The translations under genes and the position numbers were made by a program. From JAMCRM01 sp041685075 (GTDB lineage: Bacteria > Acidobacteriota > Terriglobia > Bryobacterales > Bryobacteraceae): DNA of 34,613 nucleotides. Each line of letters opens with the position of its first letter. Position 1 is the first letter of the stretch. This document shows positions 10,045 to 18,775 of this stretch, one piece after another. Where the stretch lies: the NCBI GenBank assembly GCA_041685075.1, contig JAWLGN010000018.1, positions 1 to 34,613 on the forward strand. Direction: 5' to 3'. A model generated the notes under the pieces. It was not told the DNA's origin. It saw only the letters and a program-made list of their open reading frames with translations, and made no database searches.

Positions 10045-11337
10045 CTACACCACTTCTTCCCGCACGGGATCCCACCTCACCTGACGGCGCTGCTTGTAAG
10101 CTTCCACCGACATGACGATGGCGGCGGCTTCTTCGAAGGCGCGGTCCACGCCGCAGCGCGGCGTCTCGCGCGTGCGCATGCAGTCGATGAAGTTCTGCCA
10201 GTGGCTGGATACCTCCAACTCGCCCCGCTTGAAGACGTAATCCGGCGCTACCCGGGCCTCCTGCGGCGGGCGTCCCGCTTTCACCGCCTCGCGCCGCGCC
10301 GCGCCCAGCAGGTCGTAGTACTCCTGCTTCCACTCGGCAATGTAGGTGCGTAATCCGCCGCCGCCGAACTCCATGGTCTTCTCGCGGCCCAGGTACTGCG
10401 CCACCTCGCCCTGGTGCCGGTTGTGAAAGCTGCAGCCGAAGGTGATGCACAGCTCCTTTGAGGGATAATCGAACAGCACGTGCCACATGTCCGGCACGTC
10501 GCGCCCGTCCTTCCAGAAGTACGTTCCGCCCTGGGTCACGGCGGTCTCCGGAATCCCCATCCCCAGCACGCCGTTCACCGAGTCCCACAGGTGGCTCATC
10601 AGGTCGCCCGCAATGCCGGTGCCGTAATCCCACCAGCAGCGCCACATGAAGAACCGGTCCACGTCGAACTCCCGCGGCGTGGCGTTGGCAATGAAGCGGT
10701 TCCAGTCGATGGATCCCGCGTTGGCGTCCTTGGGAGGCTCCTTGATGTTGTAGTTGGTGTAGAACTTCCATTCCGGGTCGGCGCTGGTGCGGTCGATGAA
10801 GGTGCGGACCAGCGGCAGCTTGCCCAGGGCGCCGGATTGATAGATTTCCCGCGCCTTGAACAGCGCCGGCATGGAGTTGTAGTTGTGGCCGAGCTGCATC
10901 ACCACGCCGTTGTCCTTCACCGCCTTGCGCATGGCTTTGGCTTCCTCCAGCGTGCGGCACCAGCCCTTCTCGACGTAGATGTCCTTCTTGGCCTGTGCCG
11001 CCCGGATGGTCTGGGGAGCGTGCCAGAAATCCGGCGTGGCGATGACCACAGCGTCCACGTCCTTGTCCTCCACGGCCTTTTCCCAGTCGTTGACGATCCG
11101 CACGTTGGGATTCTGGGTCAGCCGCTTGGCCCGGGTGATATTGCCTTCGTAGAGATCGCAGATGATCCGGATCTCCGTGTTGGGAACTTTCTGGAACTCC
11201 TGCAGCAGGTAATGGCCGCGCGTCCCTACCCCGACGACCGCGATGCCGATGCGGTCATTGGCCCCGCGCTGCCGCCCCAGAACCATCGGCGCCGCCGCCA
11301 GCCCCGATAGAAACGTTCGCCTTCCAATCTCCGTCAT
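10045..11337 (-). CDS. Gfo/Idh/MocA-family oxidoreductase, Tat-exported
   Basis: A 430-residue NAD(P)-dependent sugar oxidoreductase-like protein. The N-terminus MTEIGRRTFLSGLAAA is a twin-arginine signal (RRTFL at residues 6-10), implying export after cofactor loading. A Rossmann fold follows (AVVGVGTRGHY, then IICDLYEGN), then VVIATPDFWHAPQ and the C-terminal alpha/beta domain. The usual catalytic-Lys motif EKP reads VEKGWCRTL, so the Lys is kept but Pro is lost. ATG 11337 is supported by AAGGAGA about eight bases upstream and by the position of the Tat signal; the longer frame adds 47 residues without family resemblance. Such exported oxidoreductases are greatly expanded in Bryobacter/Solibacter relatives and are thought to act on carbohydrates. 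The substrate is unknown. Confidence 0.9.
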   Translation of the reverse strand: MTEIGRRTFLSGLAAAPMVLGRQRGANDRIGIAVVGVGTRGHYLLQEFQKVPNTEIRIICDLYEGNITRAKRLTQNPNVRIVNDWEKAVEDKDVDAVVIATPDFWHAPQTIRAAQAKKDIYVEKGWCRTLEEAKAMRKAVKDNGVVMQLGHNYNSMPALFKAREIYQSGALGKLPLVRTFIDRTSADPEWKFYTNYNIKEPPKDANAGSIDWNRFIANATPREFDVDRFFMWRCWWDYGTGIAGDLMSHLWDSVNGVLGMGIPETAVTQGGTYFWKDGRDVPDMWHVLFDYPSKELCITFGCSFHNRHQGEVAQYLGREKTMEFGGGGLRTYIAEWKQEYYDLLGAARREAVKAGRPPQEARVAPDYVFKRGELEVSSHWQNFIDCMRTRETPRCGVDRAFEEAAAIVMSVEAYKQRRQVRWDPVREEVV

Positions 11338-11434
11338 AATCCGTCTCCTTGAGCAACACCTCAATTCGGATCTATGGTAAACCGGATACAGCGGTTCCGG
11401 GCATCTCCGGGCCGCCCCGGAACATCTGAATATC

Positions 11435-11674
11435 ATGTCGACCCGAATCACGCCGCTCAACAACGGCCCCATTCGCATCGAGGGGGATTTCGAAATCTAC
11501 GATGCCGCAGGGAAGCAGTTCGGCCTGGCGGGCCGCAAAGTGATTTCGCTGTGCCGATGCGGGCACTCCGCCAGCAAGCCGTTCTGCGACGGCAGCCACG
11601 CGCGGGCCGGCTTCCAGGACCAGTGCGCCGCGCGCGACCTCCCGGAGCCCAAGCCCAAGACGGCTACTCCGTAA
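11435..11674 (+). CDS. CDGSH-type iron-sulfur domain protein
   Basis: A 79-residue cytosolic protein with a complete mitoNEET-like CDGSH motif: Cys40, Cys42, Cys51 and His55 in CRCGHSASKPFCDGSH. These ligands bind a redox-active [2Fe-2S] cluster. The N-terminal half (GPIRIEGDFEIYDAAG) is the short strand region typical of bacterial stand-alone CDGSH proteins. The ribosome-binding site is poor; the ATG was chosen because the conserved region starts immediately after it. It is transcribed away from the oxidoreductase gene through a 97-base intergenic region and converges on the Mrp gene, overlapping its 3' end by 11 bases. The electron partner is unknown; placement beside an Mrp-type cluster-handling ATPase may be meaningful or accidental. 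Confidence 0.9.
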   Translation: MSTRITPLNNGPIRIEGDFEIYDAAGKQFGLAGRKVISLCRCGHSASKPFCDGSHARAGFQDQCAARDLPEPKPKTATP

Positions 11675-12491
11675 TATCGATCTTCGGGGCGGCGGCGCCT
11701 CCACCGATCTCTTTCAGGCGCGCGACCGCAGCCGCGGCCAGGGTACGGAAGCCGCCGCCGTCCTCCTCCCGAAGCGCCACCGGCTGGCCGGTATCGCCGC
11801 CCACCCGCACCGCCGGGTCCAGCGGCAGGCCGCCCAGGAAGTGCACGCCCATCTCCTCGGCCGTGCGCCGCCCGCCCCCGCTGCTGAAGACATCGATCCG
11901 CTCGCTGCAGTGCGGGCAGGTCAGGTAGCTCATGTTCTCCACGATGCCCAGCACCGGCACCTTCACCTGGTCGAACATGAGGACCGCCTTGCGCGCGTCC
12001 TCGAGGGAAACGTCCGAGGGCGTGGTCACCACGATGGCGCCGTTGATCACGGTGGTCTGGGTGAGGCTGAGCTGCACGTCGCCCGTCCCCGGGGGCAGAT
12101 CCACGATCAGGTAATCCAGCTCGCCCCAGGCCACGTTGCGCATGAACTGCTGGATGACGCTGTGCAGCATGGGACCGCGCCAGATGACCGGCCGGTCACC
12201 GGGGTTCAGAAACCCCAACGACATGAGCTTCACCCCGTACTGATCGAGCGGGATGATCATTTCGCCTTGCGCCGTGGGGCTGCGCCGGATCCCCATCATG
12301 AGCGGCACGTTGGGACCGTAGACGTCGGCGTCCAGCAGCCCCGTGCGCTGTCCCGCGCGGGCCAGCGCCACCGCCAGGTTCACCGCCACGGTGGTCTTCC
12401 CCACGCCCCCCTTGCCCGAACCCACGGCGATGAGATTCTTCACTCCCTGAATGGGAACTCTGTTCAATTGCCCCGGTTGATGTGCACCCAT
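11664..12491 (-). CDS. mrp: Mrp/NBP35-family ATP-binding protein (iron-sulfur cluster carrier)
   Basis: A P-loop ATPase of the ApbC/Mrp/NBP35 family that carries and transfers Fe-S clusters in the cytosol. The 275-residue product has the deviant Walker A GKGGVGKTT near residues 26-34, DADVYGPN, the Walker B-like YLIVDLPPGTGD, and the cluster-binding CxxC in SYLTCPHCSERID. The N-terminal DUF59 (MIP18-like) domain present in many bacterial Mrp proteins is absent. ATG 12491 is the natural start for this short form. The frame stays open upstream, but that region translates to a low-quality Arg/Gly-rich sequence covering the cytochrome gene, so it was rejected. It lies 23 bases after the cytochrome c gene, probably in the same transcript. 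Confidence 0.9.
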   Translation of the reverse strand: MGAHQPGQLNRVPIQGVKNLIAVGSGKGGVGKTTVAVNLAVALARAGQRTGLLDADVYGPNVPLMMGIRRSPTAQGEMIIPLDQYGVKLMSLGFLNPGDRPVIWRGPMLHSVIQQFMRNVAWGELDYLIVDLPPGTGDVQLSLTQTTVINGAIVVTTPSDVSLEDARKAVLMFDQVKVPVLGIVENMSYLTCPHCSERIDVFSSGGGRRTAEEMGVHFLGGLPLDPAVRVGGDTGQPVALREEDGGGFRTLAAAAVARLKEIGGGAAAPKIDITE

Positions 12492-12514
12492 GGACCACCA
12501 TCGTAGCAGGTGGT

Positions 12515-12898
12515 TCACTTCACCTGGATGGATTCGATATAGCGCACCAGGTTCCGCACCCGCAGCTTGAGGGCGGCTTCGTTGTCGGCGCCCGCGCGGC
12601 GCAGGGCGGTGCCCCATACCGGCATCTCGCGCGAGCCGTGCGCGGCGATCGCCGCATCGCCCTCCACCGACTGGAAGACCCGCACCGCGGGAAACTTGCC
12701 GCCGCTCTGTTTGGCCAGCGTGGTCAGGTCCGCCGGCCGCTGCTTCAGCGCCGGAGCAGCGGGCCCGTCCCCCTTTCCCTGCACCCCGTGGCAGGAGGCG
12801 CAGTACGCGCGGTACATGGCGGCTCCGGAAGCGGGCGAGGGCCGTTCCTGGGCGGCCAGCGCCGCCGCCATCGCCGCTGCCAGGATGAGCGTTTTCAT
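12515..12898 (-). CDS. Small exported cytochrome c (class I-like)
   Basis: A 127-residue protein with a signal peptide (MKTLILAAAMAAALAAQ, predicted cleavage near residue 17) and a single haem-attachment site CASCH at residues 33-37. The following GVQGKGDGPAAPALKQRPADLT is typical of small mono-haem cytochromes, and Met92 (REMPVWG) is the probable distal ligand. It should act as a periplasmic electron carrier. The ATG is directly preceded by AAAGGGAG, slightly close. It begins 6 bases after the TonB-receptor stop. No oxidase or dehydrogenase gene is adjacent, so its partner is unknown. A fragment of a larger cytochrome is unlikely because both termini look complete. Confidence 0.9.
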   Translation of the reverse strand: MKTLILAAAMAAALAAQERPSPASGAAMYRAYCASCHGVQGKGDGPAAPALKQRPADLTTLAKQSGGKFPAVRVFQSVEGDAAIAAHGSREMPVWGTALRRAGADNEAALKLRVRNLVRYIESIQVK

Positions 12899-12904
12899 CT
12901 CCCT

Positions 12905-15316
12905 TTACCAATACCACCGCAGCCGCACCCCCAGGGTGCGGGGCTGCACCAGCCGCGTGCCCACGAAGATGGACTGAAAGTTGTACAGCGCGGTGCGGTT
13001 GGTCAGATTCGAAATCTGCACCACGGCCTCCCACCGGCGCCGGTCGCCGATGAAGCGCTCGTAGCCCAGCATCACGTCCACTAGGGTGCGGGGCCGCACG
13101 CGCGGCGGATCGGAAAGCAGGCTGACGTAGGGCAGCAGGTCGGCGTAGTCCGGATCGGCACGCACCTGGTCGGGGTCGGAGGGGTTGGTCACCAGGCCGC
13201 TGTCGTAGCGCACCGAGGCGCTGGTCCAGAGGCTGCGGCGCGGGCGCCAGGAAACCACGCCGTGCAGCCCCAGCTTCTGATCGTGATCGATCACGAACGG
13301 CCCGGAGCTGAGCGAGTCGATGGCGGTAGAGCCCAGAAACAGGCCGCCGGTGAAGGGGGGATGGACCAGCACGCTGTAGTGCGTCAGGCTGAGGGAGCCA
13401 CCCACGCCGCGGCTCTCCGGCACCACCACCCGGCCCTCCACACCGCGCACGCGCGCGCTTTCGAGCGCCGTGGGGAAGATGATGCCGGTATTGAAAAAGT
13501 TGTCATTATCGTGCAAATTGCGTATGTTTTTGGCGAAAAACATGCCATTTAGGCTCACTTTGTCCGCCACCGACTGCTGCACCCCCAGCTCGTAGAAATC
13601 GTCGCGCTCGGGAGGGATGGGGAGCAGGGCGCCGCCCAGGGTCGCGCGCACGTCGGGCGGCACCAGCACGGCCGAGCGCTCGGAGTTCGACAGCAGCAGG
13701 TTCTCGTTCACCGGTGTCTGATAGAGGCGGTTGTAGGAGGCCCGCAGCACGGTCTTTCCGCCGAACAGCCGGTAGGCCAGGCCAAGGCGCGGCTGCCAGC
13801 CGTTGCCGCGCACCAGAAAAGCATAGCGGTCGAAGCGCAGCCCCAGGTTGAGCACCAGGGGACCGGCGGTGATCTTATCCTGCGCGAAGGCGGAGTAGAG
13901 GTTGCCCGAGGCGCGGTCGCTGAAGTCGAACAGGCGGCCGCCGCGGCTGAGGTCGAACTCGAGCAGCGTGTGGATGAAGCCCGGGCTTCCGGGCACATTG
14001 AAATGCGGGTGCGTGATGCCGAAGGTGAAGTTTTCGCTTACGGGGAAGTGCTGGTAGTCGAAGCCGTAGCGGAACTCGTGGCGGCCGCGGACGACGTTCA
14101 TGCGGTTGGCCACCGTGAGGTTGGAGAGGTGCCGCGCCTGCGCCGCCGTGACCGGCGTATCGCCGGCGCTGGGGTAGAGCTGCGCCAGCGACGTGCGGTA
14201 GGAGGAAACCGATTCGAAGGTAGCCGCCGATCCGATGACATGGATGTAGCCCACCGAAACGGCGGCGTCGGCCAGCCGCTGGCGCTGCTGCTGCCCGGCG
14301 GCGTGCTGGGAGCGCAGGTTGGCCAACTGGAACGACGAGCGGCCGGACATCACGTTGACGCGCAGAAAATCGGCCGTGCCGAACTGGTAATCGAGGCGCG
14401 CGAAGCCGCGCTCGGCGTTGCCGCCGTTGTGCAGGTTATCGAGCCCTACCTGGTCCAGGAAGCGGTTGCTCTTCTGCGCCGAAAGCGAAGTAAACCAGCC
14501 GAAGCGTCCCGCCTGCCCGCCCGCCTGCACAACCGAACCCAGGTGATCGAACTGCGCGCCGGCGGTCTCGAGACTGCCGAAGAAGCCGCGGCCGGAGTTG
14601 AGTCCCGAGCGCGTAGTGATGTTGGCGACGCCGCTGATCTTCGAGCCGTACTCGGCGGGAATGTTGCCGGTATAGAGTTCGATGGTCTGGACGATGGCGG
14701 CGTCGATGCCGTTGCCGAAGGCGCCGGTGAGCTGGTCGCTGATGGGCATGCCGTCGATGACATAGGTCATCTGGTTGTGGGCGCCGCGGGGATGGATGGC
14801 GCCGTTGGCATCGGCGGCGAAACCGGGAAAGCTGAGCAGTACGGATTCGAGCGCGCGCGCTCCGGCGGGCACGGGGATGCGCTCGATCTGCGCCATGTCG
14901 AGTTGGGTGCGGGTGCCTGTGGCCTCGGCGTCCACGAGGGCGGCGGTTTCAAAGGCGGTGACCGAGACTTCGGCGCTCACCTCCGCCACGGCAAGCGTGA
15001 GGGAGAGTTCGACGGGGAGGTTGGAACGCAACGCCACCGAACGCACCAGGGGCGTGAAGCCGGGCTTCTCAATGGCCAGCGTATATTCCTGGAAGGGGAT
15101 GTTGGAGACGGTGAAGCCGCCCCCGGCGTCCGTGGCGGTACGGTGCTCGTAACCGCTCACGGGATGGCGCAGAGTGACGGCGGCGCCGGAGACCGCGGCG
15201 CCGGTCGGGTCGAGCACGCGGCCTTTCAGCGTCGCGGTGGTCTGGGCGGAAAGGCTCGCCGTCAGAGCCAGCCATGCGGCGATGGGGACGAGTAGCGACG
15301 GGCGGCGTCCGTGCAA
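12905..15316 (-). CDS. TonB-dependent outer-membrane receptor with N-terminal carboxypeptidase-regulatory-like domain
   Basis: An 803-residue outer-membrane protein. In order: a signal peptide (about 1-24, ending SLSA), a carboxypeptidase-regulatory-like/Cna-B-type beta-sandwich (about 28-110, GRVLDPTGAAVSGAAVTL), a plug domain (about 115-235, including MTYVIDGMPISDQ and AEYGSKISGVANI), and a beta-barrel ending in the aromatic RLRWYW expected for outer-membrane insertion. The start is a TTG at 15316 behind CGGAGAC; no ATG or GTG lies before the signal peptide. It is shorter than the Oar-like receptors of about 1,100 residues common in this lineage and looks like an ordinary transport receptor. 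No SusD homologue or substrate-specific gene is adjacent, so the ligand cannot be named. Cytochrome c and mrp genes follow it closely. Confidence 0.9.
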   Translation of the reverse strand: MHGRRPSLLVPIAAWLALTASLSAQTTATLKGRVLDPTGAAVSGAAVTLRHPVSGYEHRTATDAGGGFTVSNIPFQEYTLAIEKPGFTPLVRSVALRSNLPVELSLTLAVAEVSAEVSVTAFETAALVDAEATGTRTQLDMAQIERIPVPAGARALESVLLSFPGFAADANGAIHPRGAHNQMTYVIDGMPISDQLTGAFGNGIDAAIVQTIELYTGNIPAEYGSKISGVANITTRSGLNSGRGFFGSLETAGAQFDHLGSVVQAGGQAGRFGWFTSLSAQKSNRFLDQVGLDNLHNGGNAERGFARLDYQFGTADFLRVNVMSGRSSFQLANLRSQHAAGQQQRQRLADAAVSVGYIHVIGSAATFESVSSYRTSLAQLYPSAGDTPVTAAQARHLSNLTVANRMNVVRGRHEFRYGFDYQHFPVSENFTFGITHPHFNVPGSPGFIHTLLEFDLSRGGRLFDFSDRASGNLYSAFAQDKITAGPLVLNLGLRFDRYAFLVRGNGWQPRLGLAYRLFGGKTVLRASYNRLYQTPVNENLLLSNSERSAVLVPPDVRATLGGALLPIPPERDDFYELGVQQSVADKVSLNGMFFAKNIRNLHDNDNFFNTGIIFPTALESARVRGVEGRVVVPESRGVGGSLSLTHYSVLVHPPFTGGLFLGSTAIDSLSSGPFVIDHDQKLGLHGVVSWRPRRSLWTSASVRYDSGLVTNPSDPDQVRADPDYADLLPYVSLLSDPPRVRPRTLVDVMLGYERFIGDRRRWEAVVQISNLTNRTALYNFQSIFVGTRLVQPRTLGVRLRWYW

Positions 15317-15346
15317 TCGGGTCTCCGGCTGCGAAGTGTGTGCGGT

Positions 15347-15376
15347 TCAGACAAACAGCGGCGGAGGATCCGCCGC
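15347..15376 (-). terminator. Probable intrinsic terminator after trxA
   Basis: On the minus strand an 8-bp inverted repeat GCGGCGGA/TCCGCCGC (15358-15376) with a 3-base loop lies just past the trxA stop. It is followed by TGTTTGTCTG, a modest T-rich stretch. The stem is strong but the tail is imperfect, so termination may be partial, with some read-through into the TonB-receptor gene. Confidence 0.5.
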
Positions 15377-15383
15377 CCCCATG

Positions 15384-15719
15384 TTACTTCTCGACGTGGT
15401 TATCGAGCATGCGCTGGACTTCGGACTTGCCCACGGCGCCAACACGCTGGTCCACCACGCGTCCTCCCTTGAACAGGAGCAGCGTGGGGATGCCCCGGAT
15501 GTTGTAGCGCATGGCCGTATTGCCGTTGGAATCGACATCCAGCTTCCCAACTTTCAGTTTGCCGGCGTACTCGGCCGCCACGGCTTCGATGGTCGGTGCC
15601 ATCTGCCGGCAGGGGCCGCACCATTCGGCCCAAAAGTCCACCAGCACGGGGATTTCGGAGCGTAGAACGTCCTGATCGAATGAGGCGTCGGTGAAATCCA
15701 CAGTATTTAGACCCGCCAT
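15384..15719 (-). CDS. trxA: Thioredoxin
   Basis: A 111-residue classical thioredoxin with active site WCGPC (Cys34 and Cys37), the preceding VDFWAEW strand, the GIPTLLLFKGG cis-Pro loop and a short C-terminal helix. It reduces cytosolic protein disulfides using thioredoxin reductase. There is no signal peptide. The start is clear: CAGGAGAATAAC precedes the ATG. It lies 48 bases downstream of glgA on the same strand and may share its transcript, followed by a hairpin (15358-15376). The assignment is secure, although whether it is the main housekeeping thioredoxin is not determinable from this window. Confidence 0.95.
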   Translation of the reverse strand: MAGLNTVDFTDASFDQDVLRSEIPVLVDFWAEWCGPCRQMAPTIEAVAAEYAGKLKVGKLDVDSNGNTAMRYNIRGIPTLLLFKGGRVVDQRVGAVGKSEVQRMLDNHVEK

Positions 15720-15767
15720 GTTATTCTCCTGCTTTAACTATATAGATGCCAGCCCCGGCCCGAGGGT

Positions 15768-17210
15768 TCAAGAGCGGGCTGCGATCCGCCTGTAGAGTGC
15801 CGCGTAAGCGGCGGCGGAGGCGCGCCACGAGAAGTCTTCCAACATGCCCCTGCAGGCCATGGCTACCCAGCGCTCGCGGTCGGCGAAGGCCTCCCGAGCG
15901 GCATGGAGGGCGGCCAGCATGGCATCGGCGGTGTACTCCCGGAACTTGAAGCCCGTGCCTTCCTTGATGGTATCATCGAGGCCGCCGGTGGCGCGCACCA
16001 CCGGGACGGTGCCGTAGCGGAGGCTATAGATCTGGTTCAGCCCGCACGGTTCCCAACGGCTGGGCATGAGGAACAGGTCGGCGCCGGCCTCGATGCGGTG
16101 AGCCAGGGGGTTATCGTACGCCACCCGAACGGCGATGCGGCCGGGGTACTCCGCGGCCAGAGAGCGGAACAGCTCTTCGTACTCCGGCTGGCCGGCGCCG
16201 AGCGCCACCATGTAGAAACCCATGGCGACAATGCGGCCGGCGGCCTGGGCGATCAGGCCGGTTCCCTTCTGGGCGGTAAACCGGGAGACGATGCCGATCA
16301 AGGGGGCGGAGGCGGCTTCGGCCGGGAGACCGAACTCGGCCAGCAGTTCCCGCTTGCAGCGCTCCTTGCCGGAGAGGTCGGCGGCGGAGTAGTTGGCCGG
16401 GATGTGGGGATCGGTTTCGGGGTTCCACTCGGAGTAGTCCGCGCCGTTCAAAATGCCGTGAAGGACGGAGGCGCGGGCGCGCAGCAAACCATCGAGGCCA
16501 AAGCCGAATTCCGGGGTCTGAATTTCCCGGGCATAGGTGGGGCTCACGGTGCTGAGCGCGTCGGCGTAGGCCAGCCCGCCTTTGATGAGGCTGACCTTGC
16601 CGAAGAACTCCACGCCATCGGGATGGAAGACGGAATCGTCAAGTCCCATTTCGGGCAGCGCCTGGCGGGGAAACAGGCCGGGGTAGCCGAGGTTGTGCAC
16701 GGTGAACAGGGTGCGGGCGCCCATGTAGGTGGGGTCGAGGGCGAAGCGCGTGCGCAGATAGACGGGCAGCAGGCCGGTTTGCCAGTCGTGGCAGTGAATC
16801 ACGTCGGCAGGAAACAGGTGGCGGAAGACGCCCAGCGCGGCGCGCGAGAGCACGGCGAAGCGGATGTGATTGTCCGGGAAATCCTCGCCGTCGATGCCGT
16901 AGAGGCCAGGGCGATCGTAGAGGGGCGGGTGATCGACGAAGTACCAGGAGAGGCCGCGATCTTCCACCAGCCAGATGGAGACGGGGAAGCCGTTGAAGGG
17001 ATTCAACCAGATCCAGAGAGGGTCGAAGACCCGGCGGGCGCCCTCGAGGGCGGTGGAGCCGTAGCGCGGCAGCACTACGGCGGTCTGGCAGCCCGCCCCG
17101 GCCAGCGCCGGGGGAAGCGAGCCGATCACGTCGGCCAGCCCCCCGGTTTTGGAAAACGGCGCCCCCTCGGAAGCGACCATCAGGACCCGGATGTCGGTAG
17201 GCTCCGGCAT
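15768..17210 (-). CDS. glgA: Glycogen synthase (ADP-glucose type, GT5)
   Basis: A 480-residue bacterial glycogen/starch synthase that transfers glucose from ADP-glucose to the non-reducing end of alpha-1,4-glucan. The N-terminal KTGGLADV motif (residues 21-28) binds ADP-glucose. VIHCHDWQTGL, TLFTVHNLGYPG and the C-terminal domain with PSRWEPCGLNQ (catalytic Glu and conserved Cys), then RATGGLDDTI, are all present. Length matches GT5 enzymes. ATG 17210 is preceded by AAGG and overlaps the stop of the upstream oxidoreductase gene by one base (TGATG), so translation is probably coupled. A longer open frame upstream is only an artefact of the GC-rich oxidoreductase gene. No other glycogen genes are in the window. 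Confidence 0.95.
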   Translation of the reverse strand: MPEPTDIRVLMVASEGAPFSKTGGLADVIGSLPPALAGAGCQTAVVLPRYGSTALEGARRVFDPLWIWLNPFNGFPVSIWLVEDRGLSWYFVDHPPLYDRPGLYGIDGEDFPDNHIRFAVLSRAALGVFRHLFPADVIHCHDWQTGLLPVYLRTRFALDPTYMGARTLFTVHNLGYPGLFPRQALPEMGLDDSVFHPDGVEFFGKVSLIKGGLAYADALSTVSPTYAREIQTPEFGFGLDGLLRARASVLHGILNGADYSEWNPETDPHIPANYSAADLSGKERCKRELLAEFGLPAEAASAPLIGIVSRFTAQKGTGLIAQAAGRIVAMGFYMVALGAGQPEYEELFRSLAAEYPGRIAVRVAYDNPLAHRIEAGADLFLMPSRWEPCGLNQIYSLRYGTVPVVRATGGLDDTIKEGTGFKFREYTADAMLAALHAAREAFADRERWVAMACRGMLEDFSWRASAAAYAALYRRIAARS

Positions 17211-18484
17211 CAGACCTTGTCCGGAACCACGTAGGGCGGACGGTACTTGCGGGTCAGGAGCCGATCGGCTTCCCGGTCGCCGATGAACTTCTCGGTCTTG
17301 GGATCGAAGGTGAGGACGCGGCCCACGCGGAAAGCGATGTTGCCGAGGTGGGCGAGCGCGCTGGCCAGGTGCGCGGTTTCGACAGGAGCGTTCAGGTCCG
17401 CCGGATTGCGGCTGCGCACGGCCTTGAGGAAGTTGGCGAAGTGATCGCCTCCGGCCTTGCGGCGCGGGCCCGGCTCGCGCTTCCGGCCGAGGTAGACCTC
17501 GTAGGTGTCGTAGCCCCGGATGAGCATGTAGCCTTCCGAGCCGTAGAAGATGTTCCCCACCCCGACGCCGTGCTCCTCGTTGGTGCACCAGTGGCGCACT
17601 TCGAACTGGATCATCTTCTTCTCTTTGGGGTAGTGGTAGAGGGAGGTCTGGAGTTCGGGGGTTTCCTTATCGTCGTCGAAGAGGAACTTGTCGCCCATGG
17701 AGGTGATGCGCTCGGGGAGGCCGGCGCCGAGGCCCCAGAGGCACATGTCGGTTTCGTGAGTGCCCTGGTTGCCGACGTCGCCGTTGCCGTACTCCCAGTG
17801 CCAGTGCCAGTTGTAGTGGACGTAGCGGCGGCTGAACTGGCGCTCCTGCGCGGGTCCCTGCCAGAGGTCCCAGTTGAAGCCGGGGGGCACCGCTTCGGGG
17901 ATCGTATTGCCGATGGAAGGACGCCAGCGATAGACCAGCCCGCGCGAAAGATAGACCTTCCCGATCACCCCTTTGCGGAGCAGTTCGACGGCCTCGCGAA
18001 TGGCCTCGGAGCTGCGCAGTTGCACGCCGTGCTGCACCATGCGCTTGTACTTGTGGGCGGCCTCGACCATCTTGCGGCCTTCGAAAACGTTGTGGGAGCC
18101 GGGCTTCTCGACGTACACGTCCTTGCCGGCCTGGCAGGCCCAGATAGTGGCCAGCGCGTGCCAGTGGTTGGGGGTGGCGATGGTGACGGCATCGATCTCC
18201 TTGTCTTCGAAGATCTTGCGCATATCGCTCTGGGTCTTGACGGCTTTGCCGTACTTCTGCTGAAACTCCGTAGCGCGGCGTTCGAGGACGTCGCTATCGA
18301 CGTCGCAGAGAGCGACGACTTCGGCATCGGACTGCCGCATGAGGCCCTGGACGTGGGCCCAGCCGCGGCCGCGCACACCGATAACGGCCAGCCGCACTTT
18401 GTTGTTTGCCGGGGCGCCGGACGCGACGGCGTGCGACGCCAGAACGCTACCGGCGCCGAAAACGAAGGTTCTTCTGGTATTCAT
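17210..18484 (-). CDS. Gfo/Idh/MocA-family oxidoreductase, Tat-exported
   Basis: A 424-residue protein beginning MNTRRTFVFGAGSVLASHA, a twin-arginine signal, followed by a Rossmann domain (LAVIGVRGRGWAHV, then VVALCDVDSD), AVTIATPNHWHA and the intact catalytic motif VEKPGSHN. The C-terminal part includes NWHWHWEYGNGDVGNQGTHE, a His-rich region shared by many exported members of this family in Bryobacter/Solibacter relatives. ATG 18484 has AGGAAGGA upstream. It differs from the oxidoreductase at 10045-11337 in keeping EKP. The 1-base overlap with glgA suggests co-expression and a possible link between an exported sugar oxidoreductase and glycogen storage, but the substrate is unknown. The divergent upstream gene encodes an ECF sigma factor. 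Confidence 0.9.
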   Translation of the reverse strand: MNTRRTFVFGAGSVLASHAVASGAPANNKVRLAVIGVRGRGWAHVQGLMRQSDAEVVALCDVDSDVLERRATEFQQKYGKAVKTQSDMRKIFEDKEIDAVTIATPNHWHALATIWACQAGKDVYVEKPGSHNVFEGRKMVEAAHKYKRMVQHGVQLRSSEAIREAVELLRKGVIGKVYLSRGLVYRWRPSIGNTIPEAVPPGFNWDLWQGPAQERQFSRRYVHYNWHWHWEYGNGDVGNQGTHETDMCLWGLGAGLPERITSMGDKFLFDDDKETPELQTSLYHYPKEKKMIQFEVRHWCTNEEHGVGVGNIFYGSEGYMLIRGYDTYEVYLGRKREPGPRRKAGGDHFANFLKAVRSRNPADLNAPVETAHLASALAHLGNIAFRVGRVLTFDPKTEKFIGDREADRLLTRKYRPPYVVPDKV

Positions 18485-18775
18485 GTGGGGTCCTTCCTGT
18501 CAGCAAATTCTACCAGACCTGCGCCCAGGGAGCGGACGAAGGGAGCAGGAAGAGTGATGCCACAACGCGGCCGGTCCCCGGAAGCCGGTGGTACTGGGAG
18601 GCAGAGAGCGAAACCGGTGTCAGCGGGGGAATGTGGAAGATTCGGCGGGGGTGCGCAAGGCGTCGGGGGAGGCGGCTTTGCCAAGCCGGGTGCAAGCCTT
18701 GTAACCTGAGTTGTATCCGGGACGCCACTTCGATGGAAGTGTGGAGGTGTCGTTTGCCGGGCCAGACGGTGCGGC
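18485..18775. other. Divergent intergenic region between oxidoreductase and ECF sigma operon
   Basis: A 291-base non-coding stretch carrying promoters for both directions. Towards the sigma-factor gene, GTAACC at 18701-18706 resembles the AAC-containing -35 element of ECF-type promoters, but no matching -10 element is convincing. No strong hairpin and no credible small ORF were seen. Confidence 0.35.
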
